Shown here: positions 1 to 10,377 of the stretch, one piece after another
How the letters are laid out: each line of letters begins with the position of its first letter
Position numbering within the stretch: the first letter of the stretch is position 1
NCBI GenBank assembly: GCA_024516035.1
Contig: CM044961.1
Coordinates: 6,445,515-6,509,514, forward strand
Direction: 5' to 3'
Origin: Bactericera cockerelli
Lineage: Eukaryota; Arthropoda; Insecta; Hemiptera; Triozidae
DNA length: 64,000 bases
The notes under the pieces: model-generated
Told to the model about the DNA's origin: nothing
The model's database searches: none
What the model saw: the letters and a program-made list of their open reading frames with translations, nothing else
Position numbers and translations under genes: made by a program

Positions 1-53
1 GTTACCTTCCACCAAAGACTGTTTTTATTAAGAAGAAAAATCAATAATCATTC

Positions 54-511
54 AACCCGTTGCCTACCAAGCCATTTTTATGAAACTTGCCCCGGGGACC
101 AAGGGTATTTTCCTCAAAACACGCAGTCCCCCAGACAAAAAAACCCATATTTCCTTTTCACTAGGAACCGTGTGTGTATAGCATATGTGCGAGACAAATT
201 GTCTTCCATATATGCTATACATGGTACCCAAGAAGGTTCAAACGTGTCTAGCATGTATGCAACCCCGGTACCCCAGACAATACCAGTGTCTTGCAAATGT
301 GCTACCCATGCAAATGTGCACGACACAAGGACCATACTTCATAGGTGTGGCCCTTATTGTGAGATGACGACAGCCAAAAGAAACTAGCATAAGTTTAATT
401 AGAAATATTATGAATTATGTAAACTGTCATTGTTATATAATTATATTTGAACCATTTACTTGTCATGTATTAAATAAATAAAATAAATAAATAAATGGTA
501 GGCAATGGGTT
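54..511. mobile_element. Foldback (MITE-like) insertion inside the lgl acceptor array
   Basis: The ends are imperfect inverted repeats: CCGTTGCCTACCAAGCCATTT near 57 and AAATGGTAGGCAATGGG near 493 on the same strand. The DNA on both sides (17-53 and 512-536) belongs to the 100-bp array unit seen downstream, and joining the flanks restores a unit. This suggests the element inserted into an existing array. The inside has no convincing coding sequence. Class is unknown. Confidence 0.45.
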
Positions 512-1141
512 TATTAGATATTTTCTCTTTTATTCTGTTCCAGCATCCCCGAGCTGAGACGTCAAGTCTACGCGACTGTTTTTATTAAGGGAAAAAATCA
601 GTACTCATTTAATTAAATATTCTCTTTCTCATTCTGCTCCAGCATCCCCGAGCTGAGACGTCAAGTCTACGCGACTGTTTTTAATTAAGGGGAAAAATCA
701 ATAATCATTTATTTAAATATTCTTTTCTTTATTATCTCCCAGCATCCCCGAGCTGAGACGCCAGGTCTACGCGACTGTTTTTATTAAGGGGAAAAATCAA
801 TAATCATTTATTTAGATATTCTCCTTTTTTATTATCTCCCAGCATCCCCGAGCTGAGACGCCAGGTCTACGCGACTGTTTTTATTAAGGGAAAAAATCAG
901 TACTCATTTAATTAAATATTCTCTTTCTCATTCTGCTCCAGCATCCCCGAGCTGAGACGTCAAGTCTACGCGACTGTTTTTAATTAAGGGGAAAAATCAA
1001 TAATCATTTATTTAAATATTCTCTTTCTTTATTATCTCCCAGCATCCCCGAGCTGAGACGTCAAGTCTACGCGACTGTTTTTATTAAGGGGAAAAATCAA
1101 TAATCATTTATTTACACATTCTCTTTCCTATTCTGTTCCAG
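512..1141 (+). repeat. Tandem array of decoy 3' splice sites upstream of an lgl exon
   Basis: Seven acceptor copies occur at about 541, 640, 740, 840, 940, 1040 and 1141, a period of about 100 bp. Each carries a pyrimidine tract, CAG, and then the first 31 nt of the exon that truly starts at 1142, followed by a shared AT-rich block (ACTGTTTTTATTAAGG...). In each decoy the exon reading frame runs into TAA within about 20 codons. Copies 3 and 4 share CCAGG variants with the true exon, where the others have TCAAG, so copies have exchanged sequence. Only the last copy leads into the complete exon. Confidence 0.9.
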
Positions 1142-1407
1142 CATCCCCGAGCTGAGACGCCAGGTCTACGCGGCCGTCGTTCGACGCGAAGACATCTCGG
1201 GCATCTCCTCGCTCTGTCTGTCTCGCCACGGCGAGGCCCTCTATCTGGCCTCCTCGAGCGAGTTCCAGCGAGCCTCCGTGGCTGCGGCCCGCGTCACCAA
1301 GGCCGCGTGTCGCCTCGCCGTGGAGCGGCCGGCGGCGGCCGAGAGTGGTGGTGCGCCCCGGGCGAGGTCCAGCAGTGGTGCGGCCGCGAGTAAGACGTCG
1401 AGTGCGG
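1142..1407 (+). CDS. l(2)gl: Lethal(2) giant larvae homologue, C-terminal WD-repeat exon (partial gene)
   Basis: This exon encodes about 88 residues including IPELRRQVY, VVRREDISGISSLCLSRHG, EALYLASSSEFQRAS and then an Ala/Ser-rich linker. The block fits the end of the second beta-propeller of Lgl/LLGL proteins, where family members carry a similar pattern (Q-V-x-Y, KEDISGIAS, RHGQGFYLISPSEF). Lgl is a cortical polarity protein that acts with Scribble and Dlg, is controlled by aPKC and binds SNARE/myosin partners. The exon begins after TTCCAG with one base completing a codon and ends G|GTGAGT in phase 1, matching the next exon. GC content is far above its surroundings. The N-terminal propeller and aPKC sites lie left of the window. 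The Ala/Ser tail is less certain as a conserved part. Confidence 0.85.
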
Positions 1408-2248
1408 GTGAGTTTTTTTTTTTTTTTTAAGCTTTATTAGGCAGAACAAAAAATATATACAGTAGAACACAATGAAATATAAATTTTATTAACAATTTTC
1501 ACCACTAGAGTGGTAGTTTTATTTATAGAAATTACATTTACAAGATATTACAACATTACAAATGCAGAAAAGAAGAAATTATTGTAACTTTATAAAAAGA
1601 AAAGAAACCTTAACACATAGATATCTACCTATCTATAATATGTATGTTGAGTGGTGATCTCAACATATATAAAATGTCTAGCTATACATAGGTAAATGTA
1701 CATATTTGCATGTATATTGAGTAAAGAACTCAACACAGATATTTACCTATACATATTTATATGTTCTTTTTTTTTACATGTATACATTAAAATGTGTTTG
1801 ATACATATATAAAGACAGTTTACACTAAATAAGTATGATGATCAATTATACATTTATGTTCAAATTATACATTTCTATTTAAATTGTACATTTATATTAT
1901 TCAAGATACCTGGGTATTTTTTACGATACGATTGTTTTGCTTTGAAACCACCAAAGCAGCATCTAGTTGTTAAATTTTGAAATTTTCGTTGCTTAGTCGA
2001 AAATATTTGATCAATCTTTTTCTGGTCCATTCTTGAATCTACCAATCAGATAGCTCGTACGAAAAGTAAACAATATCTTTCCACTGCTCCTAATAGACTA
2101 ATAGAGTTATTGCCTTTGGCTATCTCTTCCAGCCAACCCTTATGGTTCGTATTGGCTCAACCCCATAGCTTCTTTTTGTTTTGCTTTTGTAAACAATTCC
2201 TTCCAATGCATTCCACTTTTGTAAACAATTCCTTCTAATGCATTCCAG
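1408..2248 (+). other. lgl intron
   Basis: AT-rich intron. It starts with a T-run followed by a short piece (about 1427-1490) of the dispersed family that also occurs at 16845 and 23677 (AAGCTTTATTAGGCAGAACA). A TTGAGT-containing repeat recurs near 1650-1740. Two near-identical 30-bp blocks (CAATTCCTTC.AATGCATTCCA) lie just before the acceptor at 2248. I see no exon in it. Confidence 0.5.
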
Positions 2249-2402
2249 TGGTGTCCAGCTCTGCCTCAAAGAGTGTGATAGTGAAACAGAATGGAGTGAG
2301 CAATGGGGAAGATGAGGGAGGGAACACCACCATTCAGTCTAGCATGAGTCAGGATTCTATCGGGGACATCACTATTGATTCTGTACGGGACCACATTGTC
2401 AA
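2249..2402 (+). CDS. l(2)gl: Lethal(2) giant larvae homologue, exon with conserved SIGDITIDSVRDH motif
   Basis: Starts after ATTCCAG with TG, which completes a Val codon with the preceding phase-1 exon, and ends AA|GTAAGT. It encodes about 50 residues, with the acidic block GEDEGGNTTIQSSMSQ followed by SIGDITIDSVRDHIV. The second block corresponds to the C-terminal Lgl segment that in vertebrate LLGL proteins reads like TGDVTVEDVKDFL. The last ~60 nt of the exon plus the donor are repeated downstream (see 2403-2691). Splice phase and homology agree, so this exon is well supported. Confidence 0.85.
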
Positions 2403-2691
2403 GTAAGTAGCTCCATTCAGTCAAGTATGAGTCAGGACTCTATTGGTGACATCACCATTGATTCTGTACGGGACCACATTGTCAAGTAAGTAGCACCATT
2501 CAGTCTAGCATGAGTCAGGATTCTGTACGGGACCACATTGTCAAGTAAGTAGCACCATTCAGTCTAGCATGAGTCAGGATTCTGTACGGGACCACATTGT
2601 CAAGTAAGTAGCACCATTCAGTCTAGTATGAGTCAGTATTCTATTGGGGACATCACCATTGATTCTGTACGGGACCACATTGTCAAGTAAG
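2403..2691 (+). repeat. Tandem copies of the lgl exon 3' end with decoy donors
   Basis: Four further copies of the exon end follow the true donor at 2403. They contain CATTCAGTCTAGCATGAGTC, GATTCTGTACGGGACCACAT and TTGTCAAGTAAGTAG. Two copies keep the SIGDITIDS codons and two are internally deleted, joining ATGAGTCAGGATTCT directly to GTACGGGAC. Every copy retains a strong AAGTAAGT donor. Read through from the true exon, the frame meets TAA at the first donor, so only splicing at 2403 gives the normal protein unless donors compete. Confidence 0.9.
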
Positions 2692-2868
2692 TGTCCTGCA
2701 TTCACAGGAAACTCACAAACCCGCCACCCACCACATTAACCTCACCCAGCCTGGGTTGTGCAGGAATGCCAGCATCACGAAGACTTCACCTCGCTGAACG
2801 TTGCTTAACTTCGGAGATCCTACGAGAACTGGTGCATTCAACGCGCCATTGACGCTGGCTGTTGTATT
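2692..2868 (-). mobile_element. 5S-rRNA-headed SINE, copy 1
   Basis: On the minus strand it begins with a 5S-rRNA-like head (AGCCAGCGTCAATGGCGCG, then GTTAAGCAACG), runs through AACCCAGGCTGGGTGAGG and ends at AATGCAGGAC. It lacks the usual 3' end (GTTGAAAGCGACGTTAAAC). It sits directly after the lgl donor array. Confidence 0.75.
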
Positions 2869-3087
2869 ATAGTAATTTGTTTTTTTTTTTCTCTCATAAA
2901 CTTGATTTAAAATAACTCGGTAAAATGAAAAAAAAGTCTATTTATTTCTCATTTTCTTTAACCTTTTTTAAGCTCTAGTTTAGTTTCTAACGATTTATTA
3001 TATCTAAAATTATACCTTCCATATTATTTACTATAGGATATTGTTAGATTATTCTGACCCATCTGTTTCTCTGTTTCATTTGTGCAG

Positions 3088-3206
3088 TTCCAGCTCTGTA
3101 TCCGAGGAGTTTCGCACGGTGACCACGGAAGTGAAACACCAGGTGGAAACAGTAGTGAAACAGGAGAGGGAGATTACCAAGACCAGCACGGTGACTGTGA
3201 GCGAGA
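3088..3206 (+). CDS. l(2)gl: Lethal(2) giant larvae homologue, C-terminal Val/Thr-rich exon
   Basis: Acceptor TTTGTGCAG and donor A|GTAAGT. The incoming T completes an Asn codon after AA from the previous exon, and the exit is phase 1. It encodes 39 full codons, including SSSVSEEFRTVTTEVKHQ and VETVVKQEREITKTSTVTV. The stretch is predicted to be extended or helical and polar. Fly Lgl also has a Ser/Thr/Val-rich C-terminal tail, but I cannot align this exon residue by residue. Assignment to lgl rests on phase continuity on both sides and the lack of any competing start. Confidence 0.8.
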
Positions 3207-3280
3207 GTAAGTCAGATATTATTATTATTATTATTTTATTTTTATAAAAATAAAAGAATTTTTTTTTATAATTTAAAAAA

Positions 3281-3349
3281 AACTGTTTTTAACGTTTCTT
3301 TTATTAGCATTTATTGAAGTATGTCAAATAAATGCTAATAAAAAACAGT
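3281..3349. repeat. Small perfect hairpin in an lgl intron
   Basis: TTTTATTAGCATTTATT at about 3299 and AATAAATGCTAATAAAA at about 3330 are exact inverted copies around an 11-bp loop. Outer flanks AAAACTG and CAGT extend the pairing. It is probably a tiny foldback element. Confidence 0.6.
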
Positions 3350-4078
3350 AAAAAAAGGTTTTTTTTAAACGTTTTTATTTTGAAATATCTAGAAAAAAAG
3401 GTTTAATTTAGTTCAGTAGAATGAGCATTAGTAAGTTGTTAAATTATATTTATACATACCTGGTTAAATTATACATACCTGCCTCCTTTATTTTGAAGTT
3501 TGAAAATATTGTAACTTGTCTTTTTACGTATTTGTTCTGTGAATGTTTAAAACCACTGATAGAGTTGCTAGGTTTTTTTGCACTTTGGTATTAAAAAGAC
3601 TCATTTTACCCATGAAATAAATTCATAAGACCTGTTTGACTGGTGAAAGAACTTTCGAGTCTTACCACGGCAGTGTAAACAAGGTTTTTTTTTTTTATTT
3701 TATTTTTGAACAATTTTATTTTTGAATTTATTTTATTTTTTAAACAAAATTTGGGTTCTTAAATCTGTCTCAAGAATAGCAATGTTGAATTAATTGGATA
3801 AGAATATCCTCGATTGTGTTCTTTGTGGGCATTTTCCTGATTAAGCCAGGAAAGTTTGTCATGTCCAATTTCACAATCGGTATTTTGTTCAAAAGTAAAG
3901 TTGTGATTTATTTATTTATAAAACAGATTAGATTATTGTATTGTTCTGTGCCCGTAAGGTAGTTAGTTTTTGTTGTCGCGTTGAATGTACATATATTCAA
4001 ACAAAATGCATAGATTTAAAAACAGTAAATAGATAAAGAACTCGCAATGCTCTCTGGGCATCTCATATGAAGCACTTC

Positions 4079-4186
4079 CTCCATAGAAAATGGCGGACAC
4101 CATATGCTATTAGCATGGTGTCCTCAATAGAAAATGGCGGACACCATATCCTATTAGCATGGTGGCCGCCATTTTCTATTGAGGCA
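4079..4186. repeat. Tandem plus inverted repeat in an lgl intron
   Basis: The block ATAGAAAATGGCGGACACCA with TAT.CTATTAGCATGGTG occurs twice in tandem. A third copy of the outer part is inverted (GCCGCCATTTTCTATTGAGG), so the region can fold. The incidental open frame across it is not a gene. Confidence 0.6.
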
Positions 4187-4367
4187 GTGTATGCTATTTC
4201 CTATGCAGAAGCGGTGCTTCAGTTCACGACCCAGACAGAGTTCGTCGTTATCTACTTTCTAAATCTATGACAAAATGTACAAGTTTTGATTTTTCTTATT
4301 TTCGTTGTTGTTGTATTGTGTATTATTCTCCGTTGTATTTGCATTGTGCGTGTGTTTGTGTGTCCCC

Positions 4368-4500
4368 CGCTGCTTCCCCTACTCTCCCCCCCCCCGCTTC
4401 CCCTACTCTCCCCCTCCGCTTCCCCTACTCTCCCCTCCGCTTCCCCTACTCTCTCTCCCTCCCCCCCCCACTGCTTCCCCCCCTACTCCCCTCCCTGTAG
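4368..4500 (+). promoter_or_regulatory. Expanded polypyrimidine tract before an lgl acceptor
   Basis: About 130 bp almost purely C/T, built from repeats of CGCTTCCCCTACTCTCCCC, end in CTCCCTGTAG. The tract is several times longer than a usual polypyrimidine tract and is itself a short tandem repeat touching a splice site. Confidence 0.7.
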
Positions 4501-4697
4501 CCCTGGTCCAGAAGAACAGCAACAACTCCCAGCAGCAGAACACCACCACCACCTCGGGTAGTGTAGACTCCATCGCGTCTACAGGCAGCGCTAGCAGCTC
4601 TGCCTCTTCGTCCTCTGGTGGCTCCTCAGAGTCTGCCGCCTCCTCCCGGTCCTCCCTAGCGTCGACCACACCAGCCCTGGGCTCGGTCACCGAAGAG
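4501..4697 (+). CDS. l(2)gl: Lethal(2) giant larvae homologue, Ser-rich penultimate exon
   Basis: The exon starts after CCTGTAG with CC completing ACC (Thr) from the previous exon. It encodes LVQKNSNNSQQQNTTTTSG, a long Ser/Ala run and TTPALGSVTEE. At 4698 GAAGAG|GTAGCT gives a phase-0 donor. If it is not used, translation continues V-A-M and stops at 4709. If it is used, the frame enters the exon at 7617. The tail is low complexity and would be disordered. Both forms are supported by sequence only; the relative use cannot be judged here. Confidence 0.75.
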
Positions 4698-4842
4698 GTA
4701 GCTATGTGAAACTCTCGCGCCGGTGGTGATGCTCCGCTCCCCCGGAAAAAAACATTTGGTGGAAAGAAGAATGAGAACGCCGCCGAGTCTTGCCCCCGCG
4801 CGCGTGCCAGGTTGCCTGACTCTATTTTTCGTTTGGTTTTTT

Positions 4843-4885
<43 letters not shown>

Positions 4886-6834
4886 CTTGACTATCTCTAT
4901 CGATAATTTTACTCACTAATACTAAGTTGAATATTTTTTTTTCCTTGATGATATTAATAATCCCCTATTTTCTAATGGACAGATTTAATTATGGAATGTC
5001 TGAGAACAACTTACAACAAAACCAAAAGTGTAATGACCGTTTAAGAAATTTCTTGACAATCTCTATCGATAACTTTTCTCACTAATACTGTGTTGAATAT
5101 TCTTTGTTGAAATTCTTAAGCCCATAATTCTAATGGATAGATTTAATCTTGAACTAAACCAATAACTTAATTTACAACCGAATGTCTAATGGCCGTTTAA
5201 CTTTACGATTAGATCAGTCCGTCAGTGACAATGCAATCCACAGGAAATATATTTCTTCACACTCATGAAATTCTTGACTATCTTTTTTTCAACAATTTTT
5301 TTTTTTTTGTGGAAATTTTGTTGTTGTGTTTTATAACTGAATTTAATATTATTTCGTAACGACTTGTTACTACCTCCTATCTTTCTTTCAAAAATGTTGT
5401 GCCATATTTTTTCTCTGACCCTTATTTTCTCTATCTAAAATTCTTAAAAACGAGTATTATCTACACTAAATTTTACACTGATATAAATTATTAGCCGTAT
5501 TTTTTTTTCTAACCAAAGTGGATTCAAATGGAATAAAATGGACGAACTAAAAGAAAGTCATTTTTCTTTTGGAAGAGGGAAAATCTTCTTCCAGTTCGGT
5601 TAACCAAAATGGATTTATAAATTCTTGCTTCCATTTCTTTTTAAGGTTAAGTTTTCATTTTTCCACTACGCATTTTTCTTTCACAAATAGTGGGGAAGCT
5701 AAACTTGGAAGAAAATGGAAATATTTGGAAATACCGAACCTGGAATTTTTTTTATCCAAAAGAAAAACACGGCTTTTGTCTTCTATCTGTCTTTCACTAA
5801 CACAATTCTTGTTTCAGTCATAGTCGTAATAATAAGTTTTTGTAATTCTTACAAATCATTGTACATCCTAATATTTTGACTTTTCGTTGTTGGATTTATT
5901 GAATGTGGCAGGATTCTGAAACTTTTGAGCTCTTCCATCCAACCTTACTTTCAAAATTTCTTGGTGATGGTAATGCTTTCTACTTTTATTGTCCTATAGA
6001 AAGGAAATCAATGTTACTTACTGTACATAAGCCAAATTACAGTGCCTTATTTTGAATTTTTATAAAATTAATGTAACTATATTTTGCGTTTGTGTTATAT
6101 AAATAATGTTTCTTGCATGTATTTTGTTTTATTCGTCTATTTCTTGTGGCGTCTTTAACTTGTAATTTTGGTGAAGGCTCTAGTTATATTGTACTTGTGG
6201 TGGCGCTATCTAGTAGACTAGTTAATGGTGGAGGCTCCAAAGTCATGATTCTAGCGCAGTACCTTGGACATGGAAATATAAACTTGAGACATGGACATAT
6301 GGGGCCTGTGTTCAGCTCCAGTACCCCCAAACAAAAAAAGAGTATTTTTTTTTCAAGTCCTGGCTCATGCACAATCATGAAACATGATCGATCAAGTTTT
6401 ATTTACAAGACAGTACATAGAATATACTTTTATGTAAATAGAAAACCAATAGAAATTGAAATTAATAGAACAAAACTTGATCAAGGGTGGTGCTTAATGC
6501 CTACGGCATTCTCTTCCAAATGAAAATTGAATACGCATTTCTCCAATCAATAATTCATATAAAAAAATCGATATTTTAGGAGAAAAAGAGAAAAAAATTA
6601 CCTTCTTTTAGTGCTCAGAAGTATCACAAAAGGACAATGCTATGCTAGTATGAACATTAAACCAATTTTAACTACAAGAAAGTGTCTACCTGGGGAACGT
6701 TTAACAGTGAGAAGACCAATGTCTCGCTAGAGGACTATAAACAGAACAAGCTAGCCAATTCAGAACAGACTATCAAGCCTATTTGAAATCAACCCTTTTG
6801 ACAACATTTGAAATGAACCTTGATCAATATTTCA

Positions 6835-7012
6835 GTATTAGTATAAACAGACATGTTAGTATTAGCCTCCTTGTAAAGACAGTGGTAGAAGTGCTGAGTC
6901 ATTCCTCCACTATCTGGCTACCATCGTTCAGGATGACGCCACGATGATAAACATTAAAGTGAGAAGTTGTACTAGATGTACATTAATGTCAGAACATTAT
7001 TTCATTTAACAT
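6835..7012 (+). mobile_element. Nested dispersed repeat
   Basis: TCAGTATTAGTATAAACAG at 6834 and AAAGTGAGAAGTTGTACTAG at about 6955 are parts of a repeat also seen at 17823 and 55963, where they are contiguous. Between them lies a ~90-bp block (TATTAGCCTCCTTGTAA.GACAGTGGTAGAA...GACGCCAC) that recurs at 9955-10038. So one repeat is inserted into the other. Confidence 0.55.
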
Positions 7013-7344
7013 TATTTGGGCTCACTGATGTCTCTTCTAAGAAGTATCAACTTCCTTCACCTCATGTAGACCTTGAGAGAATCGGCACGAACGACCAATA
7101 CAATAATTTGGTTAAACTGCCTAATTGGAAATAAAAGGCTCGAAAACATTTGCAGATACTAGATTCTAACATAATATGTACGAATTTCTTTGTGGTGAAG
7201 CACAAGGTCTCTTCACAATTTTTGTGGGTAGCGCAGCATTACTAAGAGCCTCCTTTACATTTCGAATTATTCTATTACATTAATTTCTTTTTACTCTGGT
7301 AATGCCGCCACTGGTCGTTACTCATACAAGTAACTACTCATTTT

Positions 7345-7476
7345 TCCTCACGAGGTATGAGTGGACCCCGAACATCCAAGTACAGAGCAGAAAAAATCCT
7401 CCCCCGCTGGGAATCGAACCCAGGTCACCATGTGTGCAATGCCTAGCGCGCTAACTCGCTCTGCCACAGTGACTAC
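7345..7476 (-). mobile_element. tRNA-headed SINE, family D
   Basis: On the minus strand it begins GTCACTGTGGCAGAGCGAGT, carries a B-box-like GGGTTCGATTCCC, and continues with GTACTTGGATGTTCGGGGTC. A near-identical copy lies on the plus strand at 60920-61078. Confidence 0.75.
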
Positions 7477-7616
7477 TTTCTAACATAATATGTTTTCCAG
7501 TATTGTCATTACTTGTTCTGTGATTTAAATTATATTCTTAATGTAATAATTACATTTATTTTACTATGTTATTATTTCACAAAGCATTTAATATATTTTT
7601 GGTTTCTCATTTTCAG

Positions 7617-7670
7617 ATTCGTAAGGCCCCCCTCGCCAACTCGGAAGATTTCAACGAAACCCTGATATAA
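7617..7670 (+). CDS. l(2)gl: Lethal(2) giant larvae homologue, short terminal exon
   Basis: After TTTTCAG a phase-0 exon reads IRKAPLANSEDFNETLI and then TAA. It joins in frame to the donor at 4697, giving ...GSVTEE-IRKAPLANSEDFNETLI. GC content (about 50%) and lack of bias make it unlike the AT-rich intron. The final residues E-T-L-I fit a class I PDZ ligand (S/T-x-hydrophobic), which would be relevant for a partner of PDZ polarity proteins, but this is inference. It is small, so a transcript is needed to be sure. Confidence 0.6.
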   Translation: MRKAPLANSEDFNETLI

Positions 7671-7689
7671 CCTCGTGCAATCATCTAGA

Positions 7690-8215
7690 ACCCTACAAGT
7701 TCATCTCACCATGAGCTAGAGAACCCTAGAGATTCATCTAACCATGAGTTAGAATTGCATCCAGAATTTGAATTCCGTCTAGAAGTGATCGTGAATTTCA
7801 TCCAGAATTTGTATTTCGTCTAGAAATGACACAGAAGCCATCATTATCTCTTCCAGAATTTAAATTTTGTGATCTAGAATTTCATCCAAAATTGACCTAA
7901 AACCCAATAATTTCATCTCACCATGAATTAGAATTGCATCCAGAATTTGAATTCCGTCTAGAAGTGATCGAGAATTTCATCCAAAATTTGTATTTCGTCC
8001 AGAAATGACACAGAAGCCATCATTATCTCTTCCAAAATTTAAATTTTGTGATCTAAAGTTTCATCCAGAATTGACCTAAAACCCAATCAATAATTTCATC
8101 TCACCAAAAATTAGAATTGCATCCAGAATTTAAATTTCGTCTAGAAGATATCCAGAATTTCATTTAGAAGCCATCATTATCATTATAATTATCATCATCT
8201 AGATTTTGAATTTCG
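7690..8215 (+). repeat. About 180-bp tandem repeat directly after the lgl stop codon
   Basis: About three copies, at roughly 7750, 7930 and 8112, of a unit containing AGAATTGCATCCAGAATTTG, CGTCTAGAAGTGATC and GAAGCCATCATTATC. The unit is itself built from shorter TCTAGAA/CCAGAATTT motifs. It would fall in the lgl 3' UTR if the mRNA extends this far. Confidence 0.8.
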
Positions 8216-8314
8216 TATAGAAGTGTGTAGGTACATTAGAAAATCACAATCCAATGTATGTACCCTTGAGTTTTGATTGCCCCATCGAAAGTTGCCTGAT
8301 TTGATTGTAATTCC

Positions 8315-8370
8315 AGGATTCAGCTATCTTTCTCTCTTTTTCTTTCTATCTTTCTCCCTTTCTCTCTATA

Positions 8371-8409
<39 letters not shown>

Positions 8410-8475
8410 CTCTTTCTCTCCCTCCCTCTCCCTCTCTCCTCCCCCCTTCCCCTTCTTACTCTTCTTTCTTTCCAT
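8315..8475. repeat. (CT)n microsatellite
   Basis: Pyrimidine-rich tract with a pure (CT) core at about 8375-8405. Confidence 0.9.
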
Positions 8476-8499
8476 CTCTTTCACTGATGAGTGTTAGAC

Positions 8500-9950
8500 T
8501 CTATTTAAAATCAGCAATTCTTTGAAAAAAATATAATTTTGAAGTTATGAAAGAACACTTATTTTAGCCACTAGTTCTCGTATGTAGAGTGTCCATACTG
8601 TTAGTATGTTTTTGATCAAATGATCAAATTGGCTCAAAAAAGACAATAATATATTAGGTGCTGGGTTAACACAAGAGCACCCCAAAATTGAAATTAATGT
8701 TTTAAATAGGAAAAGAGATTATATTGAGTTTTAGTTGATTTTTGCATTTATTTTTAAATGTGTAAATATTGAGATTAAGAGTGCGTTTATCAATCACATT
8801 AAAAAGGGTGGTAAATATCTAATCAACTGATTAGTGGCGTAGGGATCCGTTGGTTCGAATCCCAACCAGTGCATGAATTTTTCCTCATTGATTTGAAATT
8901 GTGACCACATAATAATAAGACTGAGGGTTAGATGGTAGAAAAAGCTTTGAGCATTAACCTCGCCTGTGGTTACATTCCACTAAAGAGTGTTATTATTATC
9001 TATAGAATATTATGTTTGGGTAATGGCAATACTAATATTATTGGAAGCTCACTAAAATATAAGCGTTGATTATATCTAAGCCATTGATTAGTGTTGCAAT
9101 AAATTGATAAACGTACAATAAAAATACTTCAGATTTCCAGTACACATTAGAAATTTTACGGAAGTAATAATAACTCATTAAATAAAGTGGTGAAATCTTC
9201 CACGCGTTAAGTCCTAGTACATTGATTATAATTTAAGTATTACTTTATTTAACTCAGCAAATAAATGTTTTATCACTTGAAATTCTTACATTCCGTCCAG
9301 TATATTCTTCGTTTTAATCATTATTTAATGTAATTTATAGTTTAACACGTATTATTTTAGGTGAAATTTCTTTATTAGTTGCTAATTTGCTAGCCGTTAA
9401 ATACTAGGTAGTTTTACATTACCTTCTAACTAAAAGTGAAGGAAAATTTATTCATTTTTTCTTTAATAGTTTTTAGTAGTGAATTCTCATGTATTTATTA
9501 ATTAAATCATTCTGAAGTTCTTCCTGAATTTGAGATTTCCAACCTTTGAAGTTACGAACTGAAATTGTAAGTTAAAAAATGTACAGGGTGTTTAATATTT
9601 AGCAATTTTCACAATCAACTCCATGAGACAATCTAAGACTAAAATATTCTTAGGTAATTTTTCGAAAAATGAAAAAAAAAAAAAAAAAAAAAATCACTGG
9701 AAAAAAACACCTTGGGCACCTTGTAAAAGACGCTAAACTAGAAAAATAATTATTTAAAATATATATATCAACCAGTGAAAACCCAAGAAGATTTCTCTGT
9801 GTAACACAATTTGTACAATTGTCGTCGGTACACTTTGTTGAAAAATGTGATTTATTAGGGTTATTTTGATTTAGTTGGCTAAATCTGATGGACTAAGAAG
9901 TACTGTATTTTATGTAGGTAAGCCTTGGTTTGGTTCTGGGGGCCCTTGTC
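8500..9950. other. AT-rich intergenic or 3' UTR sequence
   Basis: No exon seen. A tRNA-like fragment (GTTGGTTCGAATCCCAACC) at about 8850 is followed by a tail TAACCTCGCCTGTGGTTAC at 8957 that recurs near 21450 and 27075. There is an A-run at 9669-9692. ATTTTCACAATCAACTCCATG follows a CAGGGTGTTT motif at 9586. The candidate poly(A) signal AATAAA at 9109 is only one of several. Confidence 0.4.
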
Positions 9951-10127
9951 AATTATTAGCCTCCTTGTAACGACAGTGGTAGAAATGCTGAGTCATTCCT
10001 CCACTGTCTGGCTACCATCGTTCACGATGACGCCACCCTATGATGATGAAGCCTTGGTTTGAAAAAAGGACTTAAAAAAGTCTGTGGAAATGTCTGAGTA
10101 TTATAAATCAATCTGTAAGAGTAATAT

Positions 10128-10377
10128 AGCTCGAGTAAGACCAGGTCGATCTATATGGAAGTGGACTTGTAACCTGAAGGTCGGTGGTTCGAGTCCCAAG
10201 TTCGGTGACTTTAATAAGATGTGGTTTTAGAAACTGTGAAATCGTTCTTTTAATTCAAACAACTATGTTAGAAACTCTATTCCTCTATTAGAGACGTTGT
10301 TCAACCTCAACCATGAGGTTGAACAACGTCGACCCTGCTTGAGCGGGATAAGACAGAGTAGAAGAAGAAGAAGAAGA
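10128..10377 (+). mobile_element. tRNA-headed SINE, family C, with (AAG)n tail
   Basis: Head with GGACTTGTAACCTGAAGGTC and B box GGTGGTTCGAGTCCC. The 3' part contains the palindromic CAACCTCAACCATGAGGTTG, then GACCCTGCTTGAGCGGGATA and a GAAGAAGAAGAAG tail. Other copies are at 11283 (+), 26262 (-), 26918 (+), 34400 (-), 47951 (+) and 56104 (-). Confidence 0.75.

Larger units (their letters stand above)
4698..7616 (+). other. Long terminal lgl intron, or 3' UTR of the read-through form
   Basis: AT-rich. It contains a (CT)n run at 4849-4883, two blocks around 4893 and 5055 that share CTATCTCTATCGATAA.TTT and CACTAATACT (a ~160-bp duplication), and a repeat remnant at 6210-6525 ending GCATTCTCTTCC. 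It also holds a dispersed element at 6835-7010 interrupted by another, and a tRNA-headed SINE at 7345-7476. I see no coding exon. Confidence 0.5.

Noticed and set aside
540..1141. CRISPR-like or coding repeat
   Set aside because: The regular 100-bp spacing is explained by duplication of an intron-exon junction in a eukaryotic gene; there are no unique spacers.
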